From contig NZ_CP087723.1 of assembly GCF_024972735.1 (NCBI RefSeq), forward strand, positions 1,488,001-1,552,000: a DNA stretch of 64,000 nucleotides, in the 5' to 3' direction. The number at the start of each line of letters is the position of its first letter. Position 1 is the stretch's first letter. This stretch comes from Halalkaliarchaeum sp. AArc-CO. Its GTDB lineage: Archaea; Halobacteriota; Halobacteria; Halobacteriales; Haloferacaceae. This document shows, piece after piece, positions 9,060 to 18,566 of the stretch. The notes beneath the pieces are model-generated. The model was not told the origin of the DNA. It saw only the letters and a list, made by a program, of their open reading frames with translations, and searched no databases. A program made the translations under genes and the position numbers.

Positions 9060-10217
9060 TTACACCCCGAACGTCGCCCGCAGCATGTCGCGCGTTCCGG
9101 GTCCGAGCCCGACCGCGAGCACCGCAACGAGCAGCAGGATCGAGAACCGCGGGGACTCCTCCATGACCTCCGGTTCGAAGATCCAGACGACGAACGTCGC
9201 CGCCGCGAGCTTGACAAACAGGAACGGCCACGCGTCGCCGGTGACTGCGACGATCGCCTCCGGAAGGAACCGGCCCGTGTACTCGACGATCGCGGCGTTT
9301 ATGGGATGTTTCGGAACGAGGTTTGCTCCTGCTCCGAGTGTCGGCATCCAGTTGAGGCCGATCACGTTTGCGACGCCGTCGACTGCGTGTCCCCAGATGA
9401 TCACGAACCCCATCCATCCGGTTCCGGCGTTGATCCCGGGCGCGAACCGTGCGATCAGCCGCCACGTCCCCCACGTCGCGGCCGTCGCGATGAAAAGCGT
9501 CACGACGAGCACCTGGACGTGGAACTCGGTGAACTCCGTCGTTACGGCAAGGTAGCCGAGATATCCGATGGTGAGTACCAGGACGACGCTTCCGAGTCCG
9601 AACAGCGCGTAGTCGTACCGGTCGACCATCCCGCGTTCGGCCGCCGAATACGCCGCGAGCACGCACGCGAGCGTGAGGAGAAACACCGTGACGTAGATGA
9701 ACGGGCTGATTATTAGTGCGCTGTACGGGAATGCCACGAGCGGCTCCGCCCCTGCCCGGACGGCGGAGACACCGGCGTCCTCGACGGTGCGAAGCGCCCC
9801 CCCGAACAGCATGAACGGGAACAGCGCGTAAAAGAACCGCCGGTCGGTCCCGATGTCGAGTCGCTTGAGCAGCACGTAGACGCCAGCGAGCGCTATCAGG
9901 AGCACCGTGATGTAGCCGAGCGACGAGACCGGCGTGTATCCCGGGTAGGCGACGATCTGGCTCGCCGCGTCGGCCTCCGCGCAGGCCTGAGTGCCCTGGA
10001 GATACTCGACGGTCCCGCCCGACCGGGCTGTGCAGGTTGCGCCGTGCCCGTCGGCGGCGACCGGCCCCCAGAAGTACTGCCAGATAAACCGATCGTAGAC
10101 GAGTCGCGGGAACAACAGATATCCGACGCCGAGCACCGCCACGATTCCGGCGACCGTGGCTGCCCAGGCCCCTTCCGGGTTCCGATAGAGGCGATCGGGA
10201 AGGCTACTCATATCCAT
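9060..10217 (-). CDS. DUF63-family polytopic membrane protein
   Basis: A 385-residue membrane protein with about nine hydrophobic segments. It matches the archaea-specific DUF63 family, whose function is unknown. The first segment lies near residues 18-38. A small extracytoplasmic loop with two cysteines (GATC and QAC) follows, which could form a disulfide. GTG at 10220 and ATG at 10217 and 10211 are all possible starts; 10217 is given here. The short acidic gene downstream is 3 bp away. Confidence 0.85.
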   Translation of the reverse strand: MDMSSLPDRLYRNPEGAWAATVAGIVAVLGVGYLLFPRLVYDRFIWQYFWGPVAADGHGATCTARSGGTVEYLQGTQACAEADAASQIVAYPGYTPVSSLGYITVLLIALAGVYVLLKRLDIGTDRRFFYALFPFMLFGGALRTVEDAGVSAVRAGAEPLVAFPYSALIISPFIYVTVFLLTLACVLAAYSAAERGMVDRYDYALFGLGSVVLVLTIGYLGYLAVTTEFTEFHVQVLVVTLFIATAATWGTWRLIARFAPGINAGTGWMGFVIIWGHAVDGVANVIGLNWMPTLGAGANLVPKHPINAAIVEYTGRFLPEAIVAVTGDAWPFLFVKLAAATFVVWIFEPEVMEESPRFSILLLVAVLAVGLGPGTRDMLRATFGV

Positions 10218-10237
10218 CACACGGGCGAGGGATCGCT

Positions 10238-10765
10238 TCAGCGTTCCGATCCGCCGTCGGATCGAGTACCGCTACCGAACTCTCCGGCGGAGTCCTCCGT
10301 AGAGCGCTCACTCTCGGGAACAGCCACGCCGACCGCCTCGTAGTCGGTACCGAGGATGATCATCGTCTGAGAGCGTGCGAACCCGGCCATCTGTGCGACG
10401 TTGTCGAACATGATCTCACGGAGCTCGTCGATGTTCGGAGCGTGCACCCGCGTCATCACGTCGTACTCGCCGGTCGTGAGGTGGACCTCGGTGATGCCGT
10501 CTATCTCTCGCAGCCGCTCGAGGGCGTCCTCCTCTCTGCCCTGTTCGACTCTGAGGCCGACGAACGCCGACACGCCGTATCCCAGCGTTTTGGGATCGAC
10601 TCGGGCGTGGTATCCCTCGATGACGCCCGCCTCCTCCAGTCGTCCGACGCGGTCGTGAACTGTCGCGCTGGACATGTCGATCCGGCGGGCAATCTCGCTG
10701 AATGGCGTCCGCGCGTCCTCCTGGAGGAGCCGCAATATGGCACGGTCCGTGTCATCGAGTTCCAT
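10238..10765 (-). CDS. Lrp/AsnC-family transcriptional regulator
   Basis: A 175-residue regulator. An N-terminal winged HTH ([18 protein letters not shown], then recognition helix [17 protein letters not shown]) precedes the RAM ligand-binding domain ([18 protein letters not shown]). About 30 acidic residues are added at the C-terminus beyond the usual 150. Such proteins regulate amino-acid metabolism and respond to amino acids. It is divergent from gatB across about 107 bp, and sits close to the DUF63 gene on the same strand. The target genes are unknown. Confidence 0.9.
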   Translation of the reverse strand: MELDDTDRAILRLLQEDARTPFSEIARRIDMSSATVHDRVGRLEEAGVIEGYHARVDPKTLGYGVSAFVGLRVEQGREEDALERLREIDGITEVHLTTGEYDVMTRVHAPNIDELREIMFDNVAQMAGFARSQTMIILGTDYEAVGVAVPESERSTEDSAGEFGSGTRSDGGSER

Positions 10766-10872
10766 GGTTCGTTCAGGGGCTCCGCGGCCTTTGAGGTTGC
10801 GAATGCGTCAACGTATCGCCGCGACGGTGTCGTCCCGTCACGTTTTACTCGCCCGGCCACGAACCCCGCCCA

Positions 10873-12360
10873 ATGAGCGCGCAGGCCGCCGAGAAAGACC
10901 TCGCGGTCGTCATCGGCCTCGAGGTCCACGTCCAGCTGGAGACGGCAACGAAGATCTTCTGTGGCTGTTCTACGGACGCCGCCGACGGGGAGGAACCGAA
11001 CAGTCGAACGTGTCCGACCTGCCTCGGGCTCCCCGGATCGCTCCCGGTGCTCAACGAGGCCGCAGTCGAAGCCGCCGTCAAGATCGCGAAGGCGCTCGAC
11101 GCCGAGATTCCGGAACGGACCACGTTCCACCGCAAGAACTACTACTACCCCGACCTGCCGAAGAACTTCCAGCTCACCCAGTACGACGCCCCGATCTGTG
11201 CAAACGGCGAACTGGAGATTAGCGTCGAGGGGACTCGCCGGTCGATCGGGATCACGCGAGCACACCTCGAGGAGGACCCCGGCAGCCTCGACCACGTCGG
11301 CGGTGGGATCGACACCGCCGACTACACGCTCGTCGACTACAACCGGGCGGGGACGCCCCTCGTCGAAATCGTGACGGAGCCGGACTTCCGGTCGCCCGCC
11401 GAGACCAGAGCGTTTCTGGCGAAACTCGAGGAAGTGCTGGAGTACCTCGGCGTGTTCGATCCCGAACGGGACGGGAGCCTCCGGGTCGACGCCAACATCT
11501 CGATGGTTCCCGGCGACGCCGTCGACGACGGCGGTCGAATCGCCGAGGAAGCGCTCTCGACGGCCAACCGAACGGAGGTGAAGAATATCTCCAGTCACAA
11601 AGGGGCCGAGAAGGCGCTCGCCTACGAGGTGACCCGCCAGCGGAACGCCATCAGACGGGGACGGGAGATCGAACAGGAGACACGCCACTGGGACGAGTCA
11701 CGCGGGATCACCGTCTCCATGCGGACCAAGGAGGCGGAGAAGGACTACCGCTACTTCCGTGAGGCCGACCTGCCGCCGCTTGCGGTCGCCGGCTGGCGCG
11801 ACCGGATCCCGATCCCGGAGCTGCCGGACGCCCGCCGCGAACGGTTCCGCGAGGAGTACGGGCTCGACGCCGAATCCGCCTCGAAACTCACCTCGACCAA
11901 AGAGGTCGCCGACTTCTTCGAGGACGTCGCAGCAGAGTTCGACCCCGACCTCGCGGCCACCTGGGTGGCCGACAACCTGCTCGGGGAACTGCACTACCGC
12001 GACATGGAGATCACCGACGTGGCCGGCCGTCTCGATGAGTTCACCCGCCTGATCGAACTCGTCGACGGCGAGGAAGTGACGGTCAAGAACGCCGAGGAGA
12101 TCGTCCTCCGGACGATGCTCGACGAGGGGCGCTCGCCCGACGAGATCGTCGACCGCGAGGGGCTCGGCAAGACGGGCGGCGAGGCGGTCGCCGCCGCCGT
12201 GACCGAAGCGATCGAGGAGAACCCGGAGGCGGTCGAGGACTACCTGGCCGGCGAGGGCGGCGCGATCAACTTCCTCGTCGGACAGGTGATGCAGAAAACG
12301 GGCGGCAGCGCCGATCCGGGGGACGTCAATCAGCTGTTGCGCGAACGACTGGACGACTGA
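10873..12360 (+). CDS. gatB: Asp-tRNA(Asn)/Glu-tRNA(Gln) amidotransferase subunit B
   Basis: A 495-residue GatB, the kinase/tRNA-binding subunit of GatCAB, which phosphorylates and amidates misacylated tRNA. It has the family start VVIGLEVHVQLETATKIFC, zinc-ligand cysteines (CGCS and CPTCLGLPG), the HRKNYYYPDLPKNFQ motif, and the C-terminal YqeY/GatB helical domain ending NQLLRERLDD. A TATA-like CGTTTTACT about 27 bp upstream predicts a leaderless transcript from the ATG at 10873. gatA and gatC are not adjacent. It complements the glutamyl-tRNA synthetase encoded in the same window. Confidence 0.95.
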   Translation: MSAQAAEKDLAVVIGLEVHVQLETATKIFCGCSTDAADGEEPNSRTCPTCLGLPGSLPVLNEAAVEAAVKIAKALDAEIPERTTFHRKNYYYPDLPKNFQLTQYDAPICANGELEISVEGTRRSIGITRAHLEEDPGSLDHVGGGIDTADYTLVDYNRAGTPLVEIVTEPDFRSPAETRAFLAKLEEVLEYLGVFDPERDGSLRVDANISMVPGDAVDDGGRIAEEALSTANRTEVKNISSHKGAEKALAYEVTRQRNAIRRGREIEQETRHWDESRGITVSMRTKEAEKDYRYFREADLPPLAVAGWRDRIPIPELPDARRERFREEYGLDAESASKLTSTKEVADFFEDVAAEFDPDLAATWVADNLLGELHYRDMEITDVAGRLDEFTRLIELVDGEEVTVKNAEEIVLRTMLDEGRSPDEIVDREGLGKTGGEAVAAAVTEAIEENPEAVEDYLAGEGGAINFLVGQVMQKTGGSADPGDVNQLLRERLDD

Positions 12361-12363
12361 TCG

Positions 12364-13782
12364 TCACTCGTCGTTCAGCGTGTGCCACGAGAGAATCGGA
12401 TTCCGTGCGGCCGACGCCTGGTCGATCCGGGCGGCGGTCGTTCGGTTGGGCGCCGACTCCAGCGTTTCGTCGGAGTCGCCGTACGCCCGGTTGAACGCCT
12501 CTGCGAGGTCCTCGACGGACTCTTTGCTCTCGATTTCGGTCGGCTCGGTGAGCATCGCCTCCGGAACCATCTCCGGCCACTTCGTCGTCGGCGGGTGGAC
12601 CCCGTAATCCAGCATCCGCTTTGCGACGTCTGCGGCGTCGCGGTCGCCGGAGGTAGCCGCGAACTCGTGGTGGAACGGGCCGTACGGCACCTCCAGGTCG
12701 ATCTGGGACGCGAGGTAGTTCGCGTTCAGCACGGCCTTCGCACTGGTGTCGACGAGCCCCTCGTTGCCGAGCCGGCTGATGTAGGCGTAGGTTTTGATCA
12801 ACACCAGCCAGTTGCCCATGAAGCCGTGGACTTTTCCAATACTGTGGTCGGGCTCCTCGAGAACGTAGTTGCCCTCGCGCTCGCGAACTTGCGGTTCCGG
12901 GAGGAACTGCTCGAGTTCTTCGACGACGCCGACCGGGCCCGCGCCCGGACCGCCGCCGCCGTGGGGGGTGGCGAACGTCTTGTGCACGTTGTAGTGCATG
13001 ATATCGAACCCCATGTCGCCGGGCCGGGCGCGTCCGAGCAGCGCGTTCAGGTTCGCGCCGTCGTAGTACAGTACGCCACCGGCGTCGTGGACGATCTCGG
13101 CGATTTCGACGATGTCGCGCTCGAACAGCCCAACCGTGTTCGGGTTCGTAAGCATGAGCGCGGCGGTGTCTTCCGACACCGCGGCCTCGAGCGCCTCGAC
13201 GTCGACGCGACCCTCCTCGTTGGAGGGGAGTTCGACGACGTCGTAGCCTGCAAGCGCCGCGGTCGCGAAGTTCGTCCCGTGTGCCGAGGCGGGGATGATG
13301 ACCTCGCTTTTGTCGTTGCCGTGGTGTTCGTGATACGCCTTCGCGATGAGGATCCCGGTGAACTCGCCGGCCGCGCCGGCCGGCGGCTGGAGCGTCACTG
13401 CGTCCATGCCGCCGATCTCGGCCAAATACTCCTGGAGACTGTGATACAGCTCCAGTGTCCCCTGGACGGATGCAGAGGATCGGTCGGGATGGACAGCCGC
13501 GTTCGGATCCGCCGCGAGGTCCTCGGTAAACCGCGGGTTGTACTTCATCGTACACGACCCCAGGGGATACGGCCCGGAGTCGATGCTCCAGTTCATCTGC
13601 GAGAGCCGGGTGTAGTGGCGCGCCACTTCCGGCTCGGACACTTCCGGCAGGGTCAGCGAATCGCGGGTCAACTCGCCGGGCAGCGGCGAGTCGTCCCCGA
13701 TCTCGACGGTCGTTTCGTTTTTCTCAGACAGCAGCGGTTCGTGTTTGTCCTCGCGCGTGTAACGGGCCTGATCGTGTCTCAT
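12364..13782 (-). CDS. gcvPB: Glycine dehydrogenase (decarboxylating) subunit 2
   Basis: A 472-residue P-protein beta half of the glycine cleavage system, which decarboxylates glycine and passes aminomethyl to lipoyl-GcvH. The PLP lysine is in [14 protein letters not shown], and the family segment [15 protein letters not shown] is near the N-terminus. The start at 13782 overlaps the gcvPA stop (ATGA), typical of coupled subunits. It is the last gene of the four-gene operon gcvT-gcvH-gcvPA-gcvPB. The gene converges on gatB with only 3 bp between the stop codons. Confidence 0.96.
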   Translation of the reverse strand: MRHDQARYTREDKHEPLLSEKNETTVEIGDDSPLPGELTRDSLTLPEVSEPEVARHYTRLSQMNWSIDSGPYPLGSCTMKYNPRFTEDLAADPNAAVHPDRSSASVQGTLELYHSLQEYLAEIGGMDAVTLQPPAGAAGEFTGILIAKAYHEHHGNDKSEVIIPASAHGTNFATAALAGYDVVELPSNEEGRVDVEALEAAVSEDTAALMLTNPNTVGLFERDIVEIAEIVHDAGGVLYYDGANLNALLGRARPGDMGFDIMHYNVHKTFATPHGGGGPGAGPVGVVEELEQFLPEPQVREREGNYVLEEPDHSIGKVHGFMGNWLVLIKTYAYISRLGNEGLVDTSAKAVLNANYLASQIDLEVPYGPFHHEFAATSGDRDAADVAKRMLDYGVHPPTTKWPEMVPEAMLTEPTEIESKESVEDLAEAFNRAYGDSDETLESAPNRTTAARIDQASAARNPILSWHTLNDE

Positions 13783-15107
13783 CGTGCCACCTCCTCGAAC
13801 GCCGCGACGAGACCGTCCATGGCAGCCTCGTTCGTGTCGTCCACGCACACCTGCAACAGGTGATCGTCGACGACGTGGACCGCGTACCCATTGGATTCCA
13901 GGTCGCCTGCGATGGCAGCGGCCGGCTGGTCGGACCGGACGAGGAACTCCCGGAAGTGGTGCCGATCGTGGACCGGGGCCTGGAACCCGGAGAGCTCGTC
14001 GATTCGATCGGAGAGTTCGGCCGCGTTCTCGACAGCATCGGTCGCCAGATCGACGAGTCCGGTCGGTCCGAGCAGCGCGGCGTGCATTGCGGCCCGGAGC
14101 GCGACCCACGCCTGGTTGGTACAGATGTTCGAGGTCGCCCGCTCCTTGCGGATGTGCTGTTCCCGGGTCTGGAGTGTCAGCGTGTACGCCCGGTTGCCGG
14201 CGTCGTCGTCGCTCGCCCCGACGAGTCGCCCCGGGACCTGTCTGAGGTACTCTTCTTTCGTCGCAAACAGGCCGAGACCCATTCCGAAGCTCGTGGGCAG
14301 CCCCAGCGCGTCGGCCTCGCCAACCACGACATCGACACCCAGCGCTGCGGGCTGTTCGAGCAGCGCCATCGCGACCGGATCGGTGCCGTAGACGAACAGG
14401 GCGTCGTGTTCGTCGGCGAGATCGCCGACGGCGGACAGTTCCTCCTGGATAACGCCGCGGACAGTCGGGTTCTCGGCGTAAACGGCGACGACGTCCTCGC
14501 CGATCCGGTCTCGGATCGCGTCGACGTCGGCTGCGCCGTCGTCCATCGGGTACGTCTCGACGACGAGATCGGCACCGTCACAGTAGTTTTCCAGCACCGA
14601 CTGCTTCCCGTCCCGGAGCTGTTCGGGAATCAGCACCGTATCCCCTGAGATCTGCCGGAGCCGGCTGGCGAGCGTTGCCGCCTCACCCAGCGCCGTCGCT
14701 CCGTCGTACATCGAGCAGTTGGCGATCTCGAGACCGGTGAGTTCGACGATCAACGACTGATACTCGAACAGTGCCTGCAGGAACCCCTGTGTGATCTCCG
14801 GCTGGTACTGTGTGTAACTCGTCAGGAATTCTGCCCGCAACGAGAGGTGATCCACGAGCGAGGGGACGTAATGCGAGTAGTGTCCCCGGCCCAGGAACTC
14901 CGTCAGATCGTCGTTGCGAGCAAACGTCCGGCGAACCTCGGACTTGACCGCGGGCTCTCCCCGTGCCTCGATGTCGAGGTCGCCATCGAAGGCCACCTCC
15001 TCGGGGATGTCGAACAGCTCCGACTCGTCGTCGACACCGACCGCCTCGAGCATCGCCGCCACGTCGGCGTCCGTGTGCGGTGCGAACGGCGTTCCACCTG
15101 TCGTCAT
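13779..15107 (-). CDS. gcvPA: Glycine dehydrogenase (decarboxylating) subunit 1
   Basis: A 442-residue P-protein alpha half, which pairs with GcvPB to form the heterotetrameric decarboxylase found in archaea and many bacteria. Characteristic segments are [20 protein letters not shown], the [12 protein letters not shown] motif, and [13 protein letters not shown]. It lies 42 bp downstream of gcvH and overlaps gcvPB by four bases. Length and motifs are normal. Confidence 0.96.
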   Translation of the reverse strand: MTTGGTPFAPHTDADVAAMLEAVGVDDESELFDIPEEVAFDGDLDIEARGEPAVKSEVRRTFARNDDLTEFLGRGHYSHYVPSLVDHLSLRAEFLTSYTQYQPEITQGFLQALFEYQSLIVELTGLEIANCSMYDGATALGEAATLASRLRQISGDTVLIPEQLRDGKQSVLENYCDGADLVVETYPMDDGAADVDAIRDRIGEDVVAVYAENPTVRGVIQEELSAVGDLADEHDALFVYGTDPVAMALLEQPAALGVDVVVGEADALGLPTSFGMGLGLFATKEEYLRQVPGRLVGASDDDAGNRAYTLTLQTREQHIRKERATSNICTNQAWVALRAAMHAALLGPTGLVDLATDAVENAAELSDRIDELSGFQAPVHDRHHFREFLVRSDQPAAAIAGDLESNGYAVHVVDDHLLQVCVDDTNEAAMDGLVAAFEEVAR

Positions 15108-15149
15108 CGCCTGCCCCCCCGTCGGAATGCTGGTTGGATCATGGCTCGA

Positions 15150-15530
15150 TCACTCGATCTGTGCTTCGTACTCGTCTGCGCCGAGAAGATCGTCGAATTC
15201 TCCCTCGTCGCTCACTTCGATCTCGACGAGCCAGCCGTCCCCGTACGGGTCGTCGTTGACGAGTTCCGGCTGGTCGAAGACGGCGTCGTTTACGGCCGTC
15301 ACTTCCCCCGAGACGGGGGCGTAAACGTCCGAGACCGCCTTGATGGATTCGACCACGCCGAACTCCCCGGCCTGCTCGACCGTGTCGCCGACGTCCGGCA
15401 GTTCCACGAAGACGATGTCGCCGAGTTCGTCCTGGGCGAAGTCGCTGATGCCGAACCGAACCGTGTCGCCGGTCGTCGTCCACTCGTGTGTGTCCCTGTA
15501 CCGCAGGTCGTCGGGTATTTCGAAGCTCAT
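15150..15530 (-). CDS. gcvH: Glycine cleavage system H protein
   Basis: A 126-residue lipoyl carrier that shuttles the aminomethyl group from the P-protein to the T-protein. The lipoylated lysine lies in [17 protein letters not shown] (K about residue 64), and the N-terminus [10 protein letters not shown] matches the family. It sits second in the gcv operon, about 150 bp downstream of the gcvT stop, a larger gap than the others. That gap contains the 15-bp repeats described separately. Confidence 0.96.
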   Translation of the reverse strand: MSFEIPDDLRYRDTHEWTTTGDTVRFGISDFAQDELGDIVFVELPDVGDTVEQAGEFGVVESIKAVSDVYAPVSGEVTAVNDAVFDQPELVNDDPYGDGWLVEIEVSDEGEFDDLLGADEYEAQIE

Positions 15531-15648
15531 CCCGGTTGAAATTCGGGGATCAGGTACTTATACGGCGTGGACTTCGTCCGGCCCGCCGGAGACGATAGAT
15601 CCAAATCCCCGAACCACGAACGGCATGGGGTTCAGCAATCGGACGAAC

Positions 15649-15693
15649 GGGGATCAGACGGACGGGGATCAGACGGACGGGGATCAGACGAAC
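15649..15693. repeat. 15-bp tandem repeat spanning the gcvT stop codon
   Basis: Three head-to-tail copies of the 15-mer GGGGATCAGACGGAC start at 15649, 15664 and 15679; the last copy has one change (GAC to AAC). The third copy contains the gcvT stop codon (complement of 15684-15686). On the minus strand the other copies lie just after the stop, in the gcvT-gcvH gap. Confidence 0.9.
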
Positions 15694-16808
15694 GGGGGCG
15701 TGACGACCTTCGCGCGCTTCTCGTCGCCGCGGACGACGACCGAGATCTGGTCTCCCTCCTCACAGTCAGTCGAGAGATATCCCAGCGCGATCGGTTCCGA
15801 AAGCGTCGGGCTCATAGTTCCCGACGTGAGGTGTCCGACCGGTTCGCCGTCGGCGCGGAGTTCGTAACCGCCGCGGGGGACGCCCCGGTCCAGCAGTTTG
15901 ACGCCGGTGAACCGCTCCTCGATGCCTTCTTCCTTCTGCGCCTCGAGGGCGTCGCGACCGATGAATTCCGTGTCGAGTTTGACTGCAAAGCCGATGCCGG
16001 CTTCGTAGGGCGTGTGCGGTTCGTCTTCGGGGTGGAAGTCCTCGCCGGACAGGAGGAACCCCTTCTCGATCCGGAGGGTGTCGCGGGCGCCGAGGCCACA
16101 CGGCTGACAGTCGAACGCCCCCCACACGTCGACTGCGGCGTCGGTCGGGCACATCACCTCGAACCCGGGCTCGCCGGTGTATCCGGTCTTGGCGATGAAG
16201 CAACGTGCCCCCGCGATAGTCCCGAAGCCGGCCTCGTTCCGGGAGAACTCCGAGACGGAGCTTGCCGGCGCCGACTCCTCGAGTTCGGTGACTGCGTCGG
16301 CGACGAGTCTCGGGGCGTCGGGACCCTGCACCGCGACCATTCCCCACGACTCGGTAGTGTTTTCGACCGTCGCATCCAGCGCCTCGTCGTCGCGATAGTC
16401 GACCCACCGGTCGTACATCTGTTCGTCGTGGCCGGCGTTCGGGATGAACAAAAACGACGTCTCGTCGTCCGCGGCGCCGGCGGCTTCGCCGTCCGGATAC
16501 CGGTAGACGATCGTGTCGTCGATGATGACGCCGTCCGTTCGGGTGATCGCCGAGTACTGTGACTCTCCGGGGTCGAGGGCGGTCACGTCGTTGGTCGTCA
16601 GTCGCTGCATCAGCGTCGTCGCGTCGGGGCCCGACACCTCGATCTGTCCCATGTGTGAGACGTCGAAGATGCCGGCCTCCTCCCGAACGGCCGCGTGTTC
16701 GACCCGGATCGAGTCGAACTCGACGGGCATCTGCCACCCGCCGAAGTCGGTGAACTTCGCTCCTAGATCGTCGTGTGTTCCGTGCAGCGGCGTTTCGCGT
16801 GATGCCAT
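15684..16808 (-). CDS. gcvT: Glycine cleavage system aminomethyltransferase (T protein)
   Basis: A 374-residue folate-dependent aminomethyltransferase. It releases ammonia from aminomethyl-GcvH and forms methylene-tetrahydrofolate (or the pterin used by the organism). The N-terminus FGGWQMPVEF, the VSHMGQIEVSG motif and the catalytic-region pattern YTGEPGFEV fit the family. The ATG at 16808 is the family start; the frame stays open for another 226 codons upstream but with no T-protein sequence. First gene of the gcv operon. The C-terminal codons run into a 15-bp repeat. Confidence 0.95.
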   Translation of the reverse strand: MASRETPLHGTHDDLGAKFTDFGGWQMPVEFDSIRVEHAAVREEAGIFDVSHMGQIEVSGPDATTLMQRLTTNDVTALDPGESQYSAITRTDGVIIDDTIVYRYPDGEAAGAADDETSFLFIPNAGHDEQMYDRWVDYRDDEALDATVENTTESWGMVAVQGPDAPRLVADAVTELEESAPASSVSEFSRNEAGFGTIAGARCFIAKTGYTGEPGFEVMCPTDAAVDVWGAFDCQPCGLGARDTLRIEKGFLLSGEDFHPEDEPHTPYEAGIGFAVKLDTEFIGRDALEAQKEEGIEERFTGVKLLDRGVPRGGYELRADGEPVGHLTSGTMSPTLSEPIALGYLSTDCEEGDQISVVVRGDEKRAKVVTPPFV

Positions 16809-16997
16809 ACCGGATGTACGGCTGTCACTGGTAATTGTTCTTGCCATCCACTTTTTTGACGGGAGGCTCGCTGTGAGTCGAAACCGATGAAGGTAGCTTG
16901 TCAGCGGATCCTCGAACGCAATCGTCTCTCCAAGGCCGTTACGGCAACACGACACCGGGAACGCGGAGTATTTCCCCGCCGGCCCGGTACGGGGGAT

Positions 16998-17447
16998 ATG
17001 AACATCGTGGACAGGTTTCGAACCCCGTCGAAGCCCACCGGCGTCGCGCTGTTCGTCGACGGTCCCAACGTGCTCCGCGAGGAGTTCGACGTCGACCTGG
17101 ACGACGTTCGAGCGGCAGCAGAAAACCGGGGACCGCTGGTCGCCACGCGGCTGTATCTCGACGAACACGCCACCCCCGGGCTGATCCAGGCGGCGGAGGC
17201 TCGCGGGTTCGAGGTGATCGTCACGAGCGGCGACGTCGACGTGAAACTCGCCGTCGACGCGACTGCCTTCGCGATCGAAGGACGCGCCGAAACCATCGCC
17301 ATCGCCTCCAGGGACACCGACTTCAAACCGGTTCTGGAGGCGGCCAACCGCCACGGTTGCCGGACGTTCGCGATCGCGCCGGGAACTCACGGTCGATCGG
17401 ACGCGCTTCGCAACGCCGCGACCGACAGCGTCACACTCGGCGAATAG
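16998..17447 (+). CDS. NYN-domain (PIN-like) protein
   Basis: A 149-residue protein of the NYN/LabA (DUF88) group, a PIN-like fold with nuclease candidates. The core starts VALFVDGPNVLREEF, with the first acidic residue in VDGPN. SGDVDVKLAVDATAFA and SRDTDFKPVLEAAN carry the other conserved aspartates. It is likely an RNA-processing enzyme, but the substrate is unknown. ATG 16998 is preferred; the preceding 37 in-frame codons are basic and unlike the family. It is divergent from the gcv operon and upstream of the TFB gene. Confidence 0.85.
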   Translation: MNIVDRFRTPSKPTGVALFVDGPNVLREEFDVDLDDVRAAAENRGPLVATRLYLDEHATPGLIQAAEARGFEVIVTSGDVDVKLAVDATAFAIEGRAETIAIASRDTDFKPVLEAANRHGCRTFAIAPGTHGRSDALRNAATDSVTLGE

Positions 17448-17563
17448 CTCGGCTCCGGCGGCTGTCACCCCCGTATTAGGCCCCAAACTGACCTATCTAT
17501 TCGGTCAGATATTGCTCCGAACCGGAGCAGCTAAATCGAGCAGTTCATTCCCCAGCAAGAATC

Positions 17564-17571
17564 TTTATATA
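17564..17571 (+). promoter_or_regulatory. TATA box of the TFB gene
   Basis: TTTATATA lies about 27 bp upstream of the ATG at 17595, the expected distance for an archaeal TATA box and a leaderless transcript. It argues against the in-frame ATG at 17571, which would overlap the box itself. Confidence 0.75.
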
Positions 17572-17594
17572 TGAACCCCACCACAAATCTTATA

Positions 17595-18548
17595 ATGGAA
17601 CGTCCGAACAGGCAGCGCCAACAGCAGCGAGAAGCCGAACAGGAATCGGACGAATCCGTCAATTGCCCGGAATGTGGCTCCGAGGAGGTCGTCGCGGACG
17701 CGGATCAGGGGGAACTCGTCTGCGACGACTGCGGGCTCGTCATCGACGAACGACAGATCGACCGCGGACCGGAATGGCGGGCGTTCAACCACTCAGAACG
17801 ACAGTCCAAGTCGCGCGTCGGCGCCCCGATCACGGAGACGATGCACGACAAGGGGTTGACGACGACGATCGACTGGAAGGACAAAGACGCCTACGGGCGG
17901 TCGATCTCCTCGAAGAAGCGCTCCCAGATGCACCGGCTGCGAAAGTGGCAGGAACGCATCCGCACCAAGGACGCCGGCGAGCGCAACCTCCAGTTTGCCC
18001 TCTCGGAGATCGACCGCATGGCCTCCGCGCTCGGTGTACCGCGCTCGGTACGGGAAGTCGCCTCCGTCATCTACCGTCGCGCGCTCGATGAAGACCTCAT
18101 CCGCGGCCGCTCCATCGAGGGCGTCGCCACCGCCGCCCTCTACGCCGCGTGTCGTCAGGAGGGCATTCCCCGATCGCTCGACGAGGTCGCAGAAGTTTCG
18201 CGGGTACCACAAAAGGAGATCGGCCGGACGTATCGATACATCTCCCAGGAACTCGGCCTCGAACTGAAGCCGGTCGATCCCAAGCAGTTCGTCCCCCGGT
18301 TTGCGTCGGCGCTGGAACTCTCCGAGGAGGTACAGGCGAAGGCGACCGAGATCATCGACGTCTCGGCCGAACAGGGCCTCCTCTCGGGGAAATCCCCCAC
18401 CGGGTTCGCCGCCGCCGCCATCTACGCCGCCTCGCTTCTGTGCAACGAGAAGAAAACCCAGCGCGAAGTCGCCGACGTCGCCCAGGTCACCGAAGTCACC
18501 ATCCGAAACCGCTACCAGGAACAGATCGAAGCGATGGGCTTCAGGTAG
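17595..18548 (+). CDS. tfb: Transcription initiation factor IIB
   Basis: A 317-residue TFB, which bridges TBP-bound promoter DNA and RNA polymerase. The zinc ribbon has C23-x2-C26 and C42-x2-C45 (CPEC and CDDC). The B-reader/linker region includes the [15 protein letters not shown] transition, followed by two cyclin repeats, the second starting at [11 protein letters not shown]. Haloarchaea usually carry several TFB paralogues; which one this is cannot be told. The start is set by the TATA box at 17564-17571. Confidence 0.95.
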   Translation: MERPNRQRQQQREAEQESDESVNCPECGSEEVVADADQGELVCDDCGLVIDERQIDRGPEWRAFNHSERQSKSRVGAPITETMHDKGLTTTIDWKDKDAYGRSISSKKRSQMHRLRKWQERIRTKDAGERNLQFALSEIDRMASALGVPRSVREVASVIYRRALDEDLIRGRSIEGVATAALYAACRQEGIPRSLDEVAEVSRVPQKEIGRTYRYISQELGLELKPVDPKQFVPRFASALELSEEVQAKATEIIDVSAEQGLLSGKSPTGFAAAAIYAASLLCNEKKTQREVADVAQVTEVTIRNRYQEQIEAMGFR

Positions 18549-18566
18549 CGGTCGGGGGCGCCCCTG

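Noticed and set aside
15649..15693. 15-bp repeats as a CRISPR or riboswitch
   Set aside because: Too short and without spacers; no glycine-riboswitch-like structure is seen ahead of gcvT either.
17571..17594. Upstream ATG as the start of TFB
   Set aside because: The codon overlaps the TATA box whose spacing fits a leaderless start at 17595.
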